DNA of 64,000 bases, from assembly GCA_040376705.1 (NCBI GenBank), contig JBEIQE010000010.1, positions 1 to 64,000 of the forward strand, written 5' to 3'. Under the pieces are notes generated by a model that worked only from the letters and a program-made list of their open reading frames with translations, made no database searches and was not told where the DNA came from. Source of the DNA: JBEIQE01 sp040376705 (lineage in GTDB: Bacteria; Pseudomonadota; Alphaproteobacteria; UBA2400). Shown piece by piece: positions 8,236 through 16,522 of this stretch. The translations under genes were made by a program, and so were the position numbers. The first letter of the stretch is position 1. Every line of letters begins with the position of its first letter.

Positions 8236-9453
8236 TTACTCTGTAACGTCTTCGCTCTCTTGGTGCGCGTAATCGAGTGCGGCGATGGGCTTGCTCACTG
8301 TTACGCCGCGTTTCCTGAAGCTTTCAACCCGCTTGATCACATTACCGGGGCCGGTGGCCAGCTGGCCGATGGCTTTGTCATAGGCTGTGCGGGTCTGCTC
8401 AATGTTCTTGCCAACGGTATTAAGGCTCTCAACCACTAACCGCAGCTTGTCGTAAAGGTCGGCCGCTTCCTTGGCAATTTCATTGGCGTTACGCTCAAGC
8501 TTCTCGCCCTGCCAGATGCTTTGTAGCGTGTGCAGGGTCATCATCAGGCTGTTGGGGCCAACCATGGCGATGCGCTTTTTCCACGCATAGGCCTGCAGGC
8601 CGGCATCGTTATCCAGCGCAATCGCGAGGGCCGATTCAATCGGGATGAACATCAGCACAAAGTCATGTGCAATCAGCTTGTCGTTATCCTGATATTTCTT
8701 GCCCGACAGGTCATCGATATGGCGCTTAACGGCAGCGATATACTGTGCGCGCAGAACGGCCTCGTTCTCCTCAGTCGCTGCACACAGCTCAAGGTAGCTG
8801 TTCAGCGTTACCTTTGAATCGATGATGATATGCTTGCCCTGCGGCATGCGGATGATCACATCCGGCTGCTGGCGGCGGCCATCGTCATTCTTCAGGTCCA
8901 GCTCACGGCCTTGAGTAATGTAGTCATATTCCGACAGGCCTGAATCGCGCAAAATATTCTCAAGCGTCACTTCGCCCCAGTTACCGCGCTTCTTGGCATC
9001 GCCCTTGAGTGCGCTGGTGAGGTTATTGGCGGCGGCATTGGTCTGCTGGTTCATCTGCATCGCGAGTTCAATTTGTTTGGCAAGGCCAATGCGCTCGCGT
9101 GATTCATGCCCGTAAACTTCCTCGACTTTCTTCTCGAAGGTGGTGAGGCGCTCTTTCACTGGAGTGAGAATGGCATCCAGCCCTTGTTGCGACTTAACCT
9201 GCAGCTGCTCGGAGGTTTTTTGCAGCACGGTGTTGGCGTTATTCTCGAACCACACTTTCATGTTCTCCTGCTGCTGCGTAGCGGCAGTGAGGTTGGCCTT
9301 GGCAGTGGCCAGCTCAGCCATCAGCGCGCTGCGCTCTTGCGCGGCAAGATCGTTGGCTTTCAAAAGGCGTTCGCTCTGTTTGGCAGACGCGTAAAACCAG
9401 ACGCTAACACCAGTAAGAAGGGCTGAGATGAGGGCGGCTAAGAGAATATCCAT
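8236..9453 (-). CDS. rmuC: DNA recombination protein RmuC
   Basis: The 405-residue protein has an N-terminal transmembrane helix (about 2-20), a long coiled coil (about 25-150) and the RmuC nuclease-like domain. Family segments are RGNWGEVTLENIL, RQQPDVIIRMPQGKHIIIDSKVTL and VLMFIPIESALAIAL. RmuC limits inversion at short inverted repeats and is thought to be a membrane-tethered nuclease of the PD-(D/E)xK group. The ATG at 9453 places the helix at the N-terminus; the start at 9489 would add 12 atypical residues. Confidence 0.93.
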   Translation of the reverse strand: MDILLAALISALLTGVSVWFYASAKQSERLLKANDLAAQERSALMAELATAKANLTAATQQQENMKVWFENNANTVLQKTSEQLQVKSQQGLDAILTPVKERLTTFEKKVEEVYGHESRERIGLAKQIELAMQMNQQTNAAANNLTSALKGDAKKRGNWGEVTLENILRDSGLSEYDYITQGRELDLKNDDGRRQQPDVIIRMPQGKHIIIDSKVTLNSYLELCAATEENEAVLRAQYIAAVKRHIDDLSGKKYQDNDKLIAHDFVLMFIPIESALAIALDNDAGLQAYAWKKRIAMVGPNSLMMTLHTLQSIWQGEKLERNANEIAKEAADLYDKLRLVVESLNTVGKNIEQTRTAYDKAIGQLATGPGNVIKRVESFRKRGVTVSKPIAALDYAHQESEDVTE

Positions 9454-9530
9454 GCGCCGGATTGTGGACAAAAGAGGAACGAAAGGCAACCGGAATCAGG
9501 TTGCCCTAAAAGTTCAATTAATGTTGGAAA

Positions 9531-9908
9531 TCAAGGCGTAGGCTTAGCTGCGTGTTTTGCTTTGGCAGCAGCTAGCACCTGATTCGGAGTCGCGCCGCAA
9601 GCAACACCTACCTTGCCAGCCGCCTCGGTCAATTGGTCGATACCGTCATTTCGCAATGATTGATGGTATTTATGTTCAGCAGCCTGCAGTTCCGCTTTAG
9701 TGCCTGTAAGCGGTTGATTGGCGACTGCTGCTATATGCATCATGCCCCGCCCAGCAATAGCGCCTAAGTAGCCTCGATAGGCTTCGTCGCACGCTTGGCT
9801 GTTGATTTTTGTATCAGGCCTAATTGTTTGAGCAAAACCAGAAGAGGCTGTAGTGGCCATGGCAAACGCTGCAGCACTGGCTGAGAGAATTTGTGTGAGT
9901 TTGCTCAT
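9531..9908 (-). CDS. Small secreted protein, uncharacterised
   Basis: The 125-residue protein has a clear Sec signal peptide (cleavage probably after the Ala of SSGFAQ, near residue 26). The mature region is mostly helical with two cysteines (in QACDEAYRGY and GVACGAT) that may form one disulfide in the periplasm. It ends in an Ala/Lys-rich tail. I do not recognise a family. It stands between rmuC and recR with its own upstream gap of about 100 bp. Confidence 0.7.
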   Translation of the reverse strand: MSKLTQILSASAAAFAMATTASSGFAQTIRPDTKINSQACDEAYRGYLGAIAGRGMMHIAAVANQPLTGTKAELQAAEHKYHQSLRNDGIDQLTEAAGKVGVACGATPNQVLAAAKAKHAAKPTP

Positions 9909-10015
9909 GGTGTTGCGCTTTCTGTTAAAATTTTATGGTCCAACTTATCAAAAAGCTCAGGCCCAGGTAAAGCGCTATGGCAGGAAATTAACCTTAACGA
10001 GATTTCACACGGCTA

Positions 10016-10609
10016 TTAGGCGGTTCGGCGGGCCTGCAGGGCAGCGGTAAGGGTGCCTTCGTCAAGATAGTCGAGCTCGCCACCCAAAGGCACACCATGA
10101 GCAAGGCGAGTGGCCTTGATGTTATGTTCGCGCATACGGTCGGCCACATAATGTGCAGTCGTCTGGCCGTCTACAGTAGCGGGCAGGGCCAGTACAATTT
10201 CGGTAATCTCTTCATCTATCGCGCGCTGCACCAGCTGCGGAATGAACAGTTGTTCGGGCGTAATACCCGCGAGAGCTGATAGCAAGCCGCCTAATACAAA
10301 GTAACGGCCCTTGAACGCGTGCGTACGCTCCAGCGCCCACAGGTCGGCCACATCTTCCACCACACACAGGGCGTGCTGGTCGCGGCCTTTCTCGGTGCAG
10401 ATGAGGCAGGGGTTGGCGGTATCAAGGTTATGGCAATGATCGCAGCTGGTGATTTTCTCATCAGCCTCTGACAAGGCGGTTGCCAGCGGCAGCAGCAGCT
10501 GGCCGCGCTTTTTAAGCAGATGCAGCGCCACCCGCCGCGCCGAACGCGGGCCTAAGCCCGGCAGTTTGCCGAGGAGCAGTATGAGTCTCTCTAGCTCTGG
10601 ACCGATCAT
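10016..10609 (-). CDS. recR: Recombination mediator RecR
   Basis: RecR works with RecF and RecO to load RecA at gaps. The 197-residue protein has the helix-hairpin-helix region (LGKLPGLGPRSARR), a four-cysteine zinc finger (C-x2-C around CDHCHN, then C-x2-C in CLICTEKGRD) and a Toprim domain starting CVVEDVADLWALERT. It is the last gene of the dnaX-ybaB-recR unit and lies about 40 bp downstream of ybaB. That gap holds a 17-bp motif also found upstream of dnaX. Confidence 0.96.
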   Translation of the reverse strand: MIGPELERLILLLGKLPGLGPRSARRVALHLLKKRGQLLLPLATALSEADEKITSCDHCHNLDTANPCLICTEKGRDQHALCVVEDVADLWALERTHAFKGRYFVLGGLLSALAGITPEQLFIPQLVQRAIDEEITEIVLALPATVDGQTTAHYVADRMREHNIKATRLAHGVPLGGELDYLDEGTLTAALQARRTA

Positions 10610-10630
10610 AAAATTATGTCCTCAAGTAGC

Positions 10631-10647
10631 GAAGCGGTAGGACTAAT
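10631..10647 (-). repeat. Short motif shared by the recR and dnaX leaders (copy 1)
   Basis: GAAGCGGTAGGACTAAT on the plus strand matches 12738-12754 at 15 of 17 bases. Both copies lie upstream of a gene of the same operon (recR here, dnaX there) in the same orientation. It could be a short dispersed repeat or part of a shared RNA or protein site. No function is known. Confidence 0.4.
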
Positions 10648-10649
10648 TT

Positions 10650-10970
10650 TTAAAATGGCAGCTTCATGCCGGCGGGCAGGTTAAGGCCGCCCATGATCTT
10701 CTGCTGCTCTTCAGCCGCCAGCGCTTCCTTTTTGGCTACAGCATCGTTAATCGCGGCGACCACCAGGTCTTCAAGCATCTCAACATCAGCCGCGTTTACA
10801 ACCGATGGATCGAGTTTGATTGAAACTGCATTACCCTTGCCAGTCATGGTAATTTTAACTGCGCCACCACCTGCCGTACCTTCGCACTCGGCGGCTGCAA
10901 GGCGGGTCTGCATTTCCTGCATTTTGCCCTGCATCTGCTGGGCCTGCTTCATCATCAGGGCGATATTCAT
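10650..10970 (-). CDS. ybaB: YbaB/EbfC-family nucleoid-associated protein
   Basis: The 106-residue protein begins with the family's helical segment MMKQAQQMQGKMQEMQ, then the Gly-rich GTAGGGAVKITMTGKG and the Asp-Pro stretch KLDPSV. YbaB proteins are dimers that bind DNA as tweezers. The gene follows dnaX with no gap (stop at 10971, ATG at 10970) and precedes recR, the standard bacterial order. Confidence 0.95.
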   Translation of the reverse strand: MNIALMMKQAQQMQGKMQEMQTRLAAAECEGTAGGGAVKITMTGKGNAVSIKLDPSVVNAADVEMLEDLVVAAINDAVAKKEALAAEEQQKIMGGLNLPAGMKLPF

Positions 10971-12688
10971 TTAGGCATCCTCATCTGGGCTTTGGGTTGG
11001 GGTTTCATCACCATCTGCCACTTCGGGCAGAACTTTATCGCGTACAGCTTCAATCTTGGCACCGGGGAAGGCTAGCAACACGGCCTTTACTAAAGGATGC
11101 TCAGCGGCCGCATTAATTACGTCCTGTGCCTTTTCCTCATCCTCTTCGGTCAGGGTTTTAACCCCGCCGCGCTTGGCGATATTCACCAGCCAGCGCTGGC
11201 CAGTATATTCCTGCAGCAGTGTGGCCACGCGCGAGAGCACCTGCTGGCTGGTACCGGGGCGCGGGTATAAATCAAGCTGGCCGGGGGCGAATGACAGGCA
11301 TTCAACCGAACTGTGTAACTGCGCACCGAGCACCATTTCTTTCTTTTCGTAGAACAGGGCAACTGCACTGCGCCAATCCTGCGCCATGGGCTGCGCCTGC
11401 ACAGCAGGTTGCGCCACAGCTACCGTGTTGCTCATGCCTACGGCTGCGCGCATGGCGGGAGCACCTGTGGGGGCACTGTTTTGCGTTTGCGGGGCAGTGC
11501 CTGCAGGCAGGCTGCCATCAGTGAGCTTTTTAATCAGATCGCCCGGGGTGGGCATGGTGCCGATGTGCGCGAGGCGAATGATAAGCATTTCAAGCGCGGC
11601 CATGGGCATGGGAGCGCTTTGCACTTCGGGCACGCCTTTGAGCAGTACTTGCCATGCGCGGGCGAGGACGGGGGTGGAAAGGCCGGTTGCCAGCTCGCCC
11701 ATACGTTTTTGCTCAGCCGCCGTGAGGGTGACATCGCCCTTGCGGGTGGGCAGTACTTTGTGGCGGGTAATCTGATGCGTAACGTCTAAAAGGTCTTGCA
11801 GCAGCGTAAGGGGGTCGGCCCCATCGCGGTGCAGAGTGGCTACCAGCTCAAGTGCCTTGGCGGGTTCACCCGAGAGCGCGTTGGTCAGCAGGTCGAACAC
11901 CAGGCTGCGGTCAGCCAGACCGAGCATATCGCGCACCTGCTCACCTGTTACAGATGTGCCGCCGCGGGCAATCGCCTGGTCCATGAGTGAGAGGCCATCG
12001 CGCGCCGAGCCGTCAGCTGCACGGGCCAGAAGGCGCAAGCCCTCTTCATCAATCTCGATCTCTTCAAGCTTGGCGACATGGGCAAAATGTTCGGCCAGCA
12101 AATCGGCATCAATACGGCGCAGGTCATAGCGCTGGCAGCGCGACAGCACCGTAATAGGTACCTTGCGGATTTCAGTCGTCGCCATGATGAATTTTACATG
12201 CGGCGGCGGCTCTTCAAGGGTTTTAAGCAAAGCGTTGAACGACGAGTTGGAGAGCATATGCACTTCGTCGATGATATAGATTTTTGTGCGCACGCTGGTG
12301 GGCGCATACTTCACGTTATCGAGCAGCTGGCGAATGCCCTCAACACCGGTATGCGAGGCGGCGTCCACTCGAGTACATCTACATTGCGGCCTTCGGCAAT
12401 ACTCACGCAGGCATCACACTTGCCGCACGGGGTAATCGTTGGGCCTTCAACACAGTTCAGGCCTTTGGCGATAATACGGGCAGTGGTGGTTTTGCCTACA
12501 CCACGAACACCTGTGAGCATAAACGCATGCGCAATGCGGCCCGAGGCGAAGGCGTTGGTCAGGGTTTTGACCAAGGCGTCCTGGCCAACCAGTTCGGCAA
12601 AATCCTTCGGGCGATACTTGCGCGCCAAAACGCGGTAGGCCGCTTTTTGGGGAGTAGGCTCGGGCATATCGAAGAGGGCGTCGGACAT
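10971..12688 (-). CDS. dnaX: DNA polymerase III subunit gamma/tau, interrupted by a -1 frameshift
   Basis: This is the clamp-loader ATPase. The first part (12688 to about 12370) has the Walker A GVRGVGKTTTAR and the zinc module C-x8-C-x2-C-x2-C (CVEGPTITPCGKCDAC). The second part, in another frame (from about 12368), has IIDEVHML (Walker B) and the rest of the AAA+ and tau regions. The join should read NVDVLE-MDAASHTGVEG; one base is missing there (plus strand reads gtccactcgag where gtccatctcgag is expected). The 1718-nt length is one short of a multiple of three. The break is in the ATPase domain, so it is not the known programmed gamma/tau site. The start at 12688 gives MSDALFDMPEP. Since dnaX is essential, a sequence error is likely. 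Confidence 0.92.
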
Positions 12689-12737
12689 AGCTAATAGATA
12701 GCGCGGGGGGCACGAATTCGCCACCTCAAATCATGGA

Positions 12738-12754
12738 GAAGCGGTAGGGCTGAT
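12738..12754 (-). repeat. Short motif shared by the recR and dnaX leaders (copy 2)
   Basis: GAAGCGGTAGGGCTGAT on the plus strand is the second copy of the motif at 10631-10647, with two mismatches. It lies between the SRP RNA gene and dnaX. Confidence 0.4.
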
Positions 12755-12766
12755 TTGTAACTACTT

Positions 12767-12794
12767 CCCGCAGGGTTGGCGTGGCGGCTGCGGG
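12767..12794 (-). terminator. Hairpin after the SRP RNA gene
   Basis: On the minus strand CCCGCAG (12794-12788) pairs with CTGCGGG (12773-12767) around a 14-nt loop, about 12 nt past the SRP RNA 3' end. There is no T-rich tail, so it may be a processing or weak termination hairpin between the RNA and dnaX rather than a strong terminator. Confidence 0.4.
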
Positions 12795-12805
12795 TAAATT
12801 AAGAA

Positions 12806-12903
12806 GTGGGAGACCGAACACGACCCGAACTAAACTCGTTACGGCTGCTGCCTTTCGGCCCTGACCGGGTTGGCGAATCGCTCGCCCATGCCGATCTCCC
12901 GCG
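12806..12903 (-). ncRNA. ffs: Small bacterial signal recognition particle RNA (4.5S-type)
   Basis: The minus strand carries the diagnostic SRP domain IV core: GGTCAGG followed by a GGCCGAAAGGC hairpin tip and AGCAGCC, which binds Ffh. The ends GGGAGA and TCTCCC close a long rod of about 95 nt. This RNA recruits ribosomes making membrane proteins. It is immediately upstream of dnaX in the same direction, as in many alphaproteobacteria. The exact ends are estimated from pairing. Confidence 0.9.
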
Positions 12904-12996
12904 CGCTTTATAGCAACAGCTTATGGGGTTATGCAATCAGTCGATTCCCTCACGGCCGGTAATGGCGTAGTTTCAAGGCTGTATTAGGGAGTTACC

Positions 12997-14208
12997 TTGC
13001 GCCAACTCGGGCTAGTTCTTGCGGTATTGGTTCTGGTGGTCCAGATCGTTAAGGGTCTGAGCATCGAAACTTCGCTTTACCCGCTGCTCAGCTACATCTT
13101 CACTTATGAGGATGGCCCGCTGCGCCGCGGTCTGCTGCCTACAATTTTTGCATCTCTGGGCATTACCGATCTGGCCGATATCGGCCGCCAGTTGGCACGG
13201 ATGCATGTGCTGCTGATAACCGTGCTGGCTGGCGTGTTGTTGGCGCGCATGGCGCAACTGCCTTATCCGGCGGATCGCGCCCGGCGCTGGCTGCTCTGGC
13301 TATTGTTAGGTTCGGCTGTATTGCCGGTGCTGGCGGCAACCACGGGGTATATCGATGTGTTACTGGCGCTCAGCCTCATCCTCATCGCGGCGCTTTTGGC
13401 TCAGGGTTATACTTTCAGCGCAGCGGGCGTATTGCTGGTACTGGCCATGCAGCACGAAATGGCGCTGGTACCGGGCCTCACCCTGTTTGCAGCTGAGGCT
13501 TTGCTGGCTGAGGCACAGCGCAAACGCGTTATTATTGCTGGCGTTGTTGTGCTTGGTCTCAGTGTTGGCCTGCTGGCGCTCTCGGCAAGTTATCAGCCCG
13601 GTTTGATGCCACTAGCCGAGGCCCGCTGTGCCGATATGCGCCCTGCAGCGCATAATCTGGTGGCCGAGGTGTGGGATAAATACTGCGTACGACAGGCCAG
13701 AGCCACCATGGTGAGTGACTTTACGCCCACACGCCTCATTTCACTGCCATTCTTCCTGCTGGTGTATGGGGTTATGCCACTGGCGCTCCTGTTCTTTGGG
13801 TATACACAGGCGCGTAGTGGTGGCACAGCGCTTAAATCGCTCGCGCTGTTTGGGCTTATGGCTGCGCCCTATGCTCTGATTACCATTGCGTGGGATAGTG
13901 ACCGATTCATCATCCTCGCCAGCATCACGGGTTGGCTGATTGTGGATCGCTGGCTGCAGGTGCAGCCACTCAAGGGTACGCATAGTGCTGTGGGTTATAT
14001 GATAGCTGCGCTGGTGGCAGTACAGCTCGCCTTCACGTATCCCGCGATTGATGTGTATGGGCAGAAACGCATAGTGCCGCCCAATCTTGAGCGGCACTAT
14101 TTAGTTGATACGCGGCAGTTTGTACTACCGGTGCTGGCGCATTATAACCTTACAGTTCCGGTGTTCTTAAGGCCGGAAATCTGCATCGATCTACGCTGCA
14201 ATCGATGA
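12997..14208 (+). CDS. Polytopic membrane protein, uncharacterised
   Basis: The 403-residue protein starts at TTG with AGGGA upstream. It has about ten hydrophobic segments spread over the whole length and a conserved-looking element after the first helix (TYEDGPLRRGLLPTIF). The general shape, with an Arg-Arg-Gly motif after helix one, recalls uncharacterised polysaccharide-related or GT-C-like membrane proteins, but I cannot assign a family. It is convergent with the dehydrogenase gene, overlapping by 18 bases. A link with the nearby prenyl-sugar operon is possible but unsupported. Confidence 0.7.
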   Translation: MRQLGLVLAVLVLVVQIVKGLSIETSLYPLLSYIFTYEDGPLRRGLLPTIFASLGITDLADIGRQLARMHVLLITVLAGVLLARMAQLPYPADRARRWLLWLLLGSAVLPVLAATTGYIDVLLALSLILIAALLAQGYTFSAAGVLLVLAMQHEMALVPGLTLFAAEALLAEAQRKRVIIAGVVVLGLSVGLLALSASYQPGLMPLAEARCADMRPAAHNLVAEVWDKYCVRQARATMVSDFTPTRLISLPFFLLVYGVMPLALLFFGYTQARSGGTALKSLALFGLMAAPYALITIAWDSDRFIILASITGWLIVDRWLQVQPLKGTHSAVGYMIAALVAVQLAFTYPAIDVYGQKRIVPPNLERHYLVDTRQFVLPVLAHYNLTVPVFLRPEICIDLRCNR

Positions 14209-15264
14209 GCCCTTACCACCCACAAGGCGCTGTTCGGCCAGACGATCGGCCGCTACGCTGGTGGAGATATTCTGCTGCTGCGCCATCTCGAAGATGATCT
14301 GCATGGTCTGGGCAATACGGCCGATATGGGCATAAGCCTTCTCGCGGTTGTAATTGCCGGGGCCGAGGATCTGCTCGTAGCCCACGTTAATCACGCCGCC
14401 TGCATTAATCGCATAATCGGGCGCATAGAGAATGCCAAGTCCGGTTAGTACTTCGCCATGGCGGGCTTCAGCCAGTTGGTTGTTGGATGAACCGGCGACG
14501 ATCTTCACCTTCAGCTGCGGAATGGTGGTATCGTTAATCACCGCACCCAAAGCGCAAGGCGCAAAAACATCGGCCTCTACGGCATAAATGGCTTCCGGCA
14601 GTACGGCGACTGCGCCGCATTCTTCCACCATCTTCTGTACAAACTCGGGGCGGATATCAGCCACAATCAGTTTGGCACCTGCTTCGTGCAGCAGGTGGCA
14701 TAGATGCTGGCCTACATTACCAAGGCCTTGTACGGCTACGCGTAACCCACGCAGGTCGTCCTGACCCAGCTTGAATTTTACAGCCTGCTTGATCCCGAGG
14801 AATACACCCCAGGCGGTGGCAGGCGACGGATCACCACTACCGCCCTGCTCAGGCGCGAGGCCAGCCACGAACTTGGTGTTGGTACGAATATGGGTCATGT
14901 CAGCGGTTGAGGTGCCCACGTCTTCGGCCACAATATAGCGACCGGCGAGGCGGTCGACCGCACGGCCCATGGCCATCATCAGTTCCGGGGTTTTCATTTT
15001 GCGGGAGTCGCCGATGATAACCGACTTGCCGCCGCCTAAAGGCAGGTCAGCCAGCGCCGATTTGTAGCTCATACCGCGCGAGAGACGCAGGGCATCGGTC
15101 AGGGCTTCGGCTTCGGTGGCATAAGCCCACATGCGGCAGCCGCCCAGTGAGGGCCCGCGCAGGGTGTTATGGATGGCGATAATCGCCTTGAGGCCGGTTT
15201 CGGGGTCGTGCGAGAAAACAACCTGCTCATGCGCGCTAAAGTCTTTGGCCGAAAATACATCCAT
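14191..15264 (-). CDS. Leucine dehydrogenase-type Glu/Leu/Phe/Val dehydrogenase
   Basis: This enzyme oxidatively deaminates a branched-chain or related amino acid with NAD. The 357-residue length fits leucine dehydrogenases rather than the longer glutamate enzymes. Visible features are GPSLGGCRMW, the catalytic-lysine region ADLPLGGGKSVI, a VAEDVGTSTADM segment, and the Rossmann motif VAVQGLGNVGQHL. It is monocistronic with a palindromic site about 75 bp upstream. Substrate choice (Leu, Val or Phe) cannot be decided by eye. Confidence 0.9.
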   Translation of the reverse strand: MDVFSAKDFSAHEQVVFSHDPETGLKAIIAIHNTLRGPSLGGCRMWAYATEAEALTDALRLSRGMSYKSALADLPLGGGKSVIIGDSRKMKTPELMMAMGRAVDRLAGRYIVAEDVGTSTADMTHIRTNTKFVAGLAPEQGGSGDPSPATAWGVFLGIKQAVKFKLGQDDLRGLRVAVQGLGNVGQHLCHLLHEAGAKLIVADIRPEFVQKMVEECGAVAVLPEAIYAVEADVFAPCALGAVINDTTIPQLKVKIVAGSSNNQLAEARHGEVLTGLGILYAPDYAINAGGVINVGYEQILGPGNYNREKAYAHIGRIAQTMQIIFEMAQQQNISTSVAADRLAEQRLVGGKGSSIAA

Positions 15265-15337
15265 AGTTTGTCGCTCCCTTTGTAAGTCCCCTCAGATATT
15301 GCCCAAATATTGCACCGCAGTAATTATGTTGCGCTAG

Positions 15338-15354
15338 CGTAATATTTTATTACG
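15338..15354. promoter_or_regulatory. 17-bp palindrome upstream of the leucine dehydrogenase gene
   Basis: CGTAATA-TTT-TATTACG is a perfect inverted repeat with 7-bp arms, about 75 bp upstream of the dehydrogenase ATG (15264) in an AT-rich stretch. Its symmetry and position fit an operator for a dimeric regulator. Lrp/AsnC proteins often control such catabolic genes, but I cannot name the binder. Confidence 0.5.
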
Positions 15355-15507
15355 TTATTTTATCAGGGAGGTTTCGAAAGTGCCAAACAAGAACAGCGGC
15401 GCTGTAAAAAACGCATAATACGGTCCGAAGCACTGCAGCAACCTGACCTAAGGCTGCGCCATGGCCAGCTTCAGGGCAATATTGTTGCGGATGATCTCGG
15501 GTAAGTG

Positions 15508-16455
15508 TCAGCGGTCTTCGTGATCGGGTGGCAGAATGGCCGACGGGATGACGCCGGTTTGCGCGCCAAGCGTCTCGGCTACGCAAATCCACTCAAGCTC
15601 GGAGAGGCCCTTTTTCACCGCACGGGCGCACGACTGGTCGAGCGTCACGATCGATTTATCCGGGTTGTTCTGCTTACGCAGATACTTGGTGGCGATTTCC
15701 ACAATGTCTTCGCACATCTTGTCACTGATGGTGATGTCGAAGTGCTTGGCATATTTTGGTGCCAGACCTTTCAGAATGGTCTTGGTGGCAGCCACATTCG
15801 GCTCTTCAAGAAGGATCTTCTGGAAGCGGCGCTCCATGGCAGGGTCAGCGGCTACATAAACGCGGAATTCGTCGACCGTCGTTGCGCCAATAACCTGCAG
15901 ATCGCCCACAGTGAGGTAGGGTTTCATGATGTCCGATACGCCTGAAGCGGCAGTGGCCTTACAGGTTGGCATCATGGTGTGCATTTCGTCGATGCACATA
16001 ATAATGGGCGGGAATTTCTTTGAAGCATTACGCTCGGCGCAGCCCTTGATGAAGGGAATAACACGGCCTTCAAATTCACCACGGGTTGAAGTACCCGCAG
16101 CCATGGTCGGGAACTCAAGCTCGATGACGCGAGCGTCCTTCAGCATTTTGGGCACTTTGCCCTCGGCAACAACGCCGGCAAAACCAGTGAAGAGCGCGGT
16201 TTTACCCGAACCCGCCGGGCCGCAAACGGCCACATTCGAACGGCCACGCTGCAAGAGAATGGTGACCAGCTGGTCAATTTCGTTCTCGCGGCCAATAACC
16301 GGATCGAACTTGCCCAAGCGCGCCAGCTCGGTCAAATCGCGGCAATACTTGTTGATTAGATCTTCGAATTGCTCATCAGGAATCTTGAAGGCAAGATCGC
16401 GGAAGTCCGTAATCGGTTCCGTGGGCGGCGAGGCGGGGGTCGGTTCAGCTGTCAT
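15508..16455 (-). CDS. Single-domain AAA+ ATPase resembling the ClpA/ClpB D1 module
   Basis: The 315-residue protein aligns by eye with the first ATPase domain of Clp/Hsp100 unfoldases. It has the entry segment LARLGKFDPVIGRENEIDQ, Walker A GPAGSGKT (79-86), Walker B IIMCIDE (151-157), a GEFEGR segment, the sensor GATTVDEFRVY (190-200), and the arginine-finger ERRFQ (208-212). There is no N-domain, no middle coiled coil and no D2 domain, so the protein lacks the second motor and any ClpP-docking loop. Full ClpA and ClpB are about 750-860 residues. It may be a specialised regulator or a truncation product that was kept; intact motifs favour function. It follows the prenyl-sugar operon by about 65 bp. 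Confidence 0.82.
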   Translation of the reverse strand: MTAEPTPASPPTEPITDFRDLAFKIPDEQFEDLINKYCRDLTELARLGKFDPVIGRENEIDQLVTILLQRGRSNVAVCGPAGSGKTALFTGFAGVVAEGKVPKMLKDARVIELEFPTMAAGTSTRGEFEGRVIPFIKGCAERNASKKFPPIIMCIDEMHTMMPTCKATAASGVSDIMKPYLTVGDLQVIGATTVDEFRVYVAADPAMERRFQKILLEEPNVAATKTILKGLAPKYAKHFDITISDKMCEDIVEIATKYLRKQNNPDKSIVTLDQSCARAVKKGLSELEWICVAETLGAQTGVIPSAILPPDHEDR

Positions 16456-16522
16456 AATCTCACTTACTTATAGATATGGTGGGTTAAGAGCTAGTTAGCA
16501 AGGCGTTAAGGATGCCTGAACG

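Noticed and set aside
12311..12724. Programmed frameshift in dnaX
   Set aside because: The known programmed site makes gamma at the end of the ATPase part. Here the break is between the zinc module and Walker B, with no slippery run, so an indel is more likely.
15350..15592. Minus-strand open frame of 80 codons near the AAA gene
   Set aside because: It overlaps the 3' end of the AAA gene out of frame, has an unnatural Arg/Ala-rich composition and no ribosome site.
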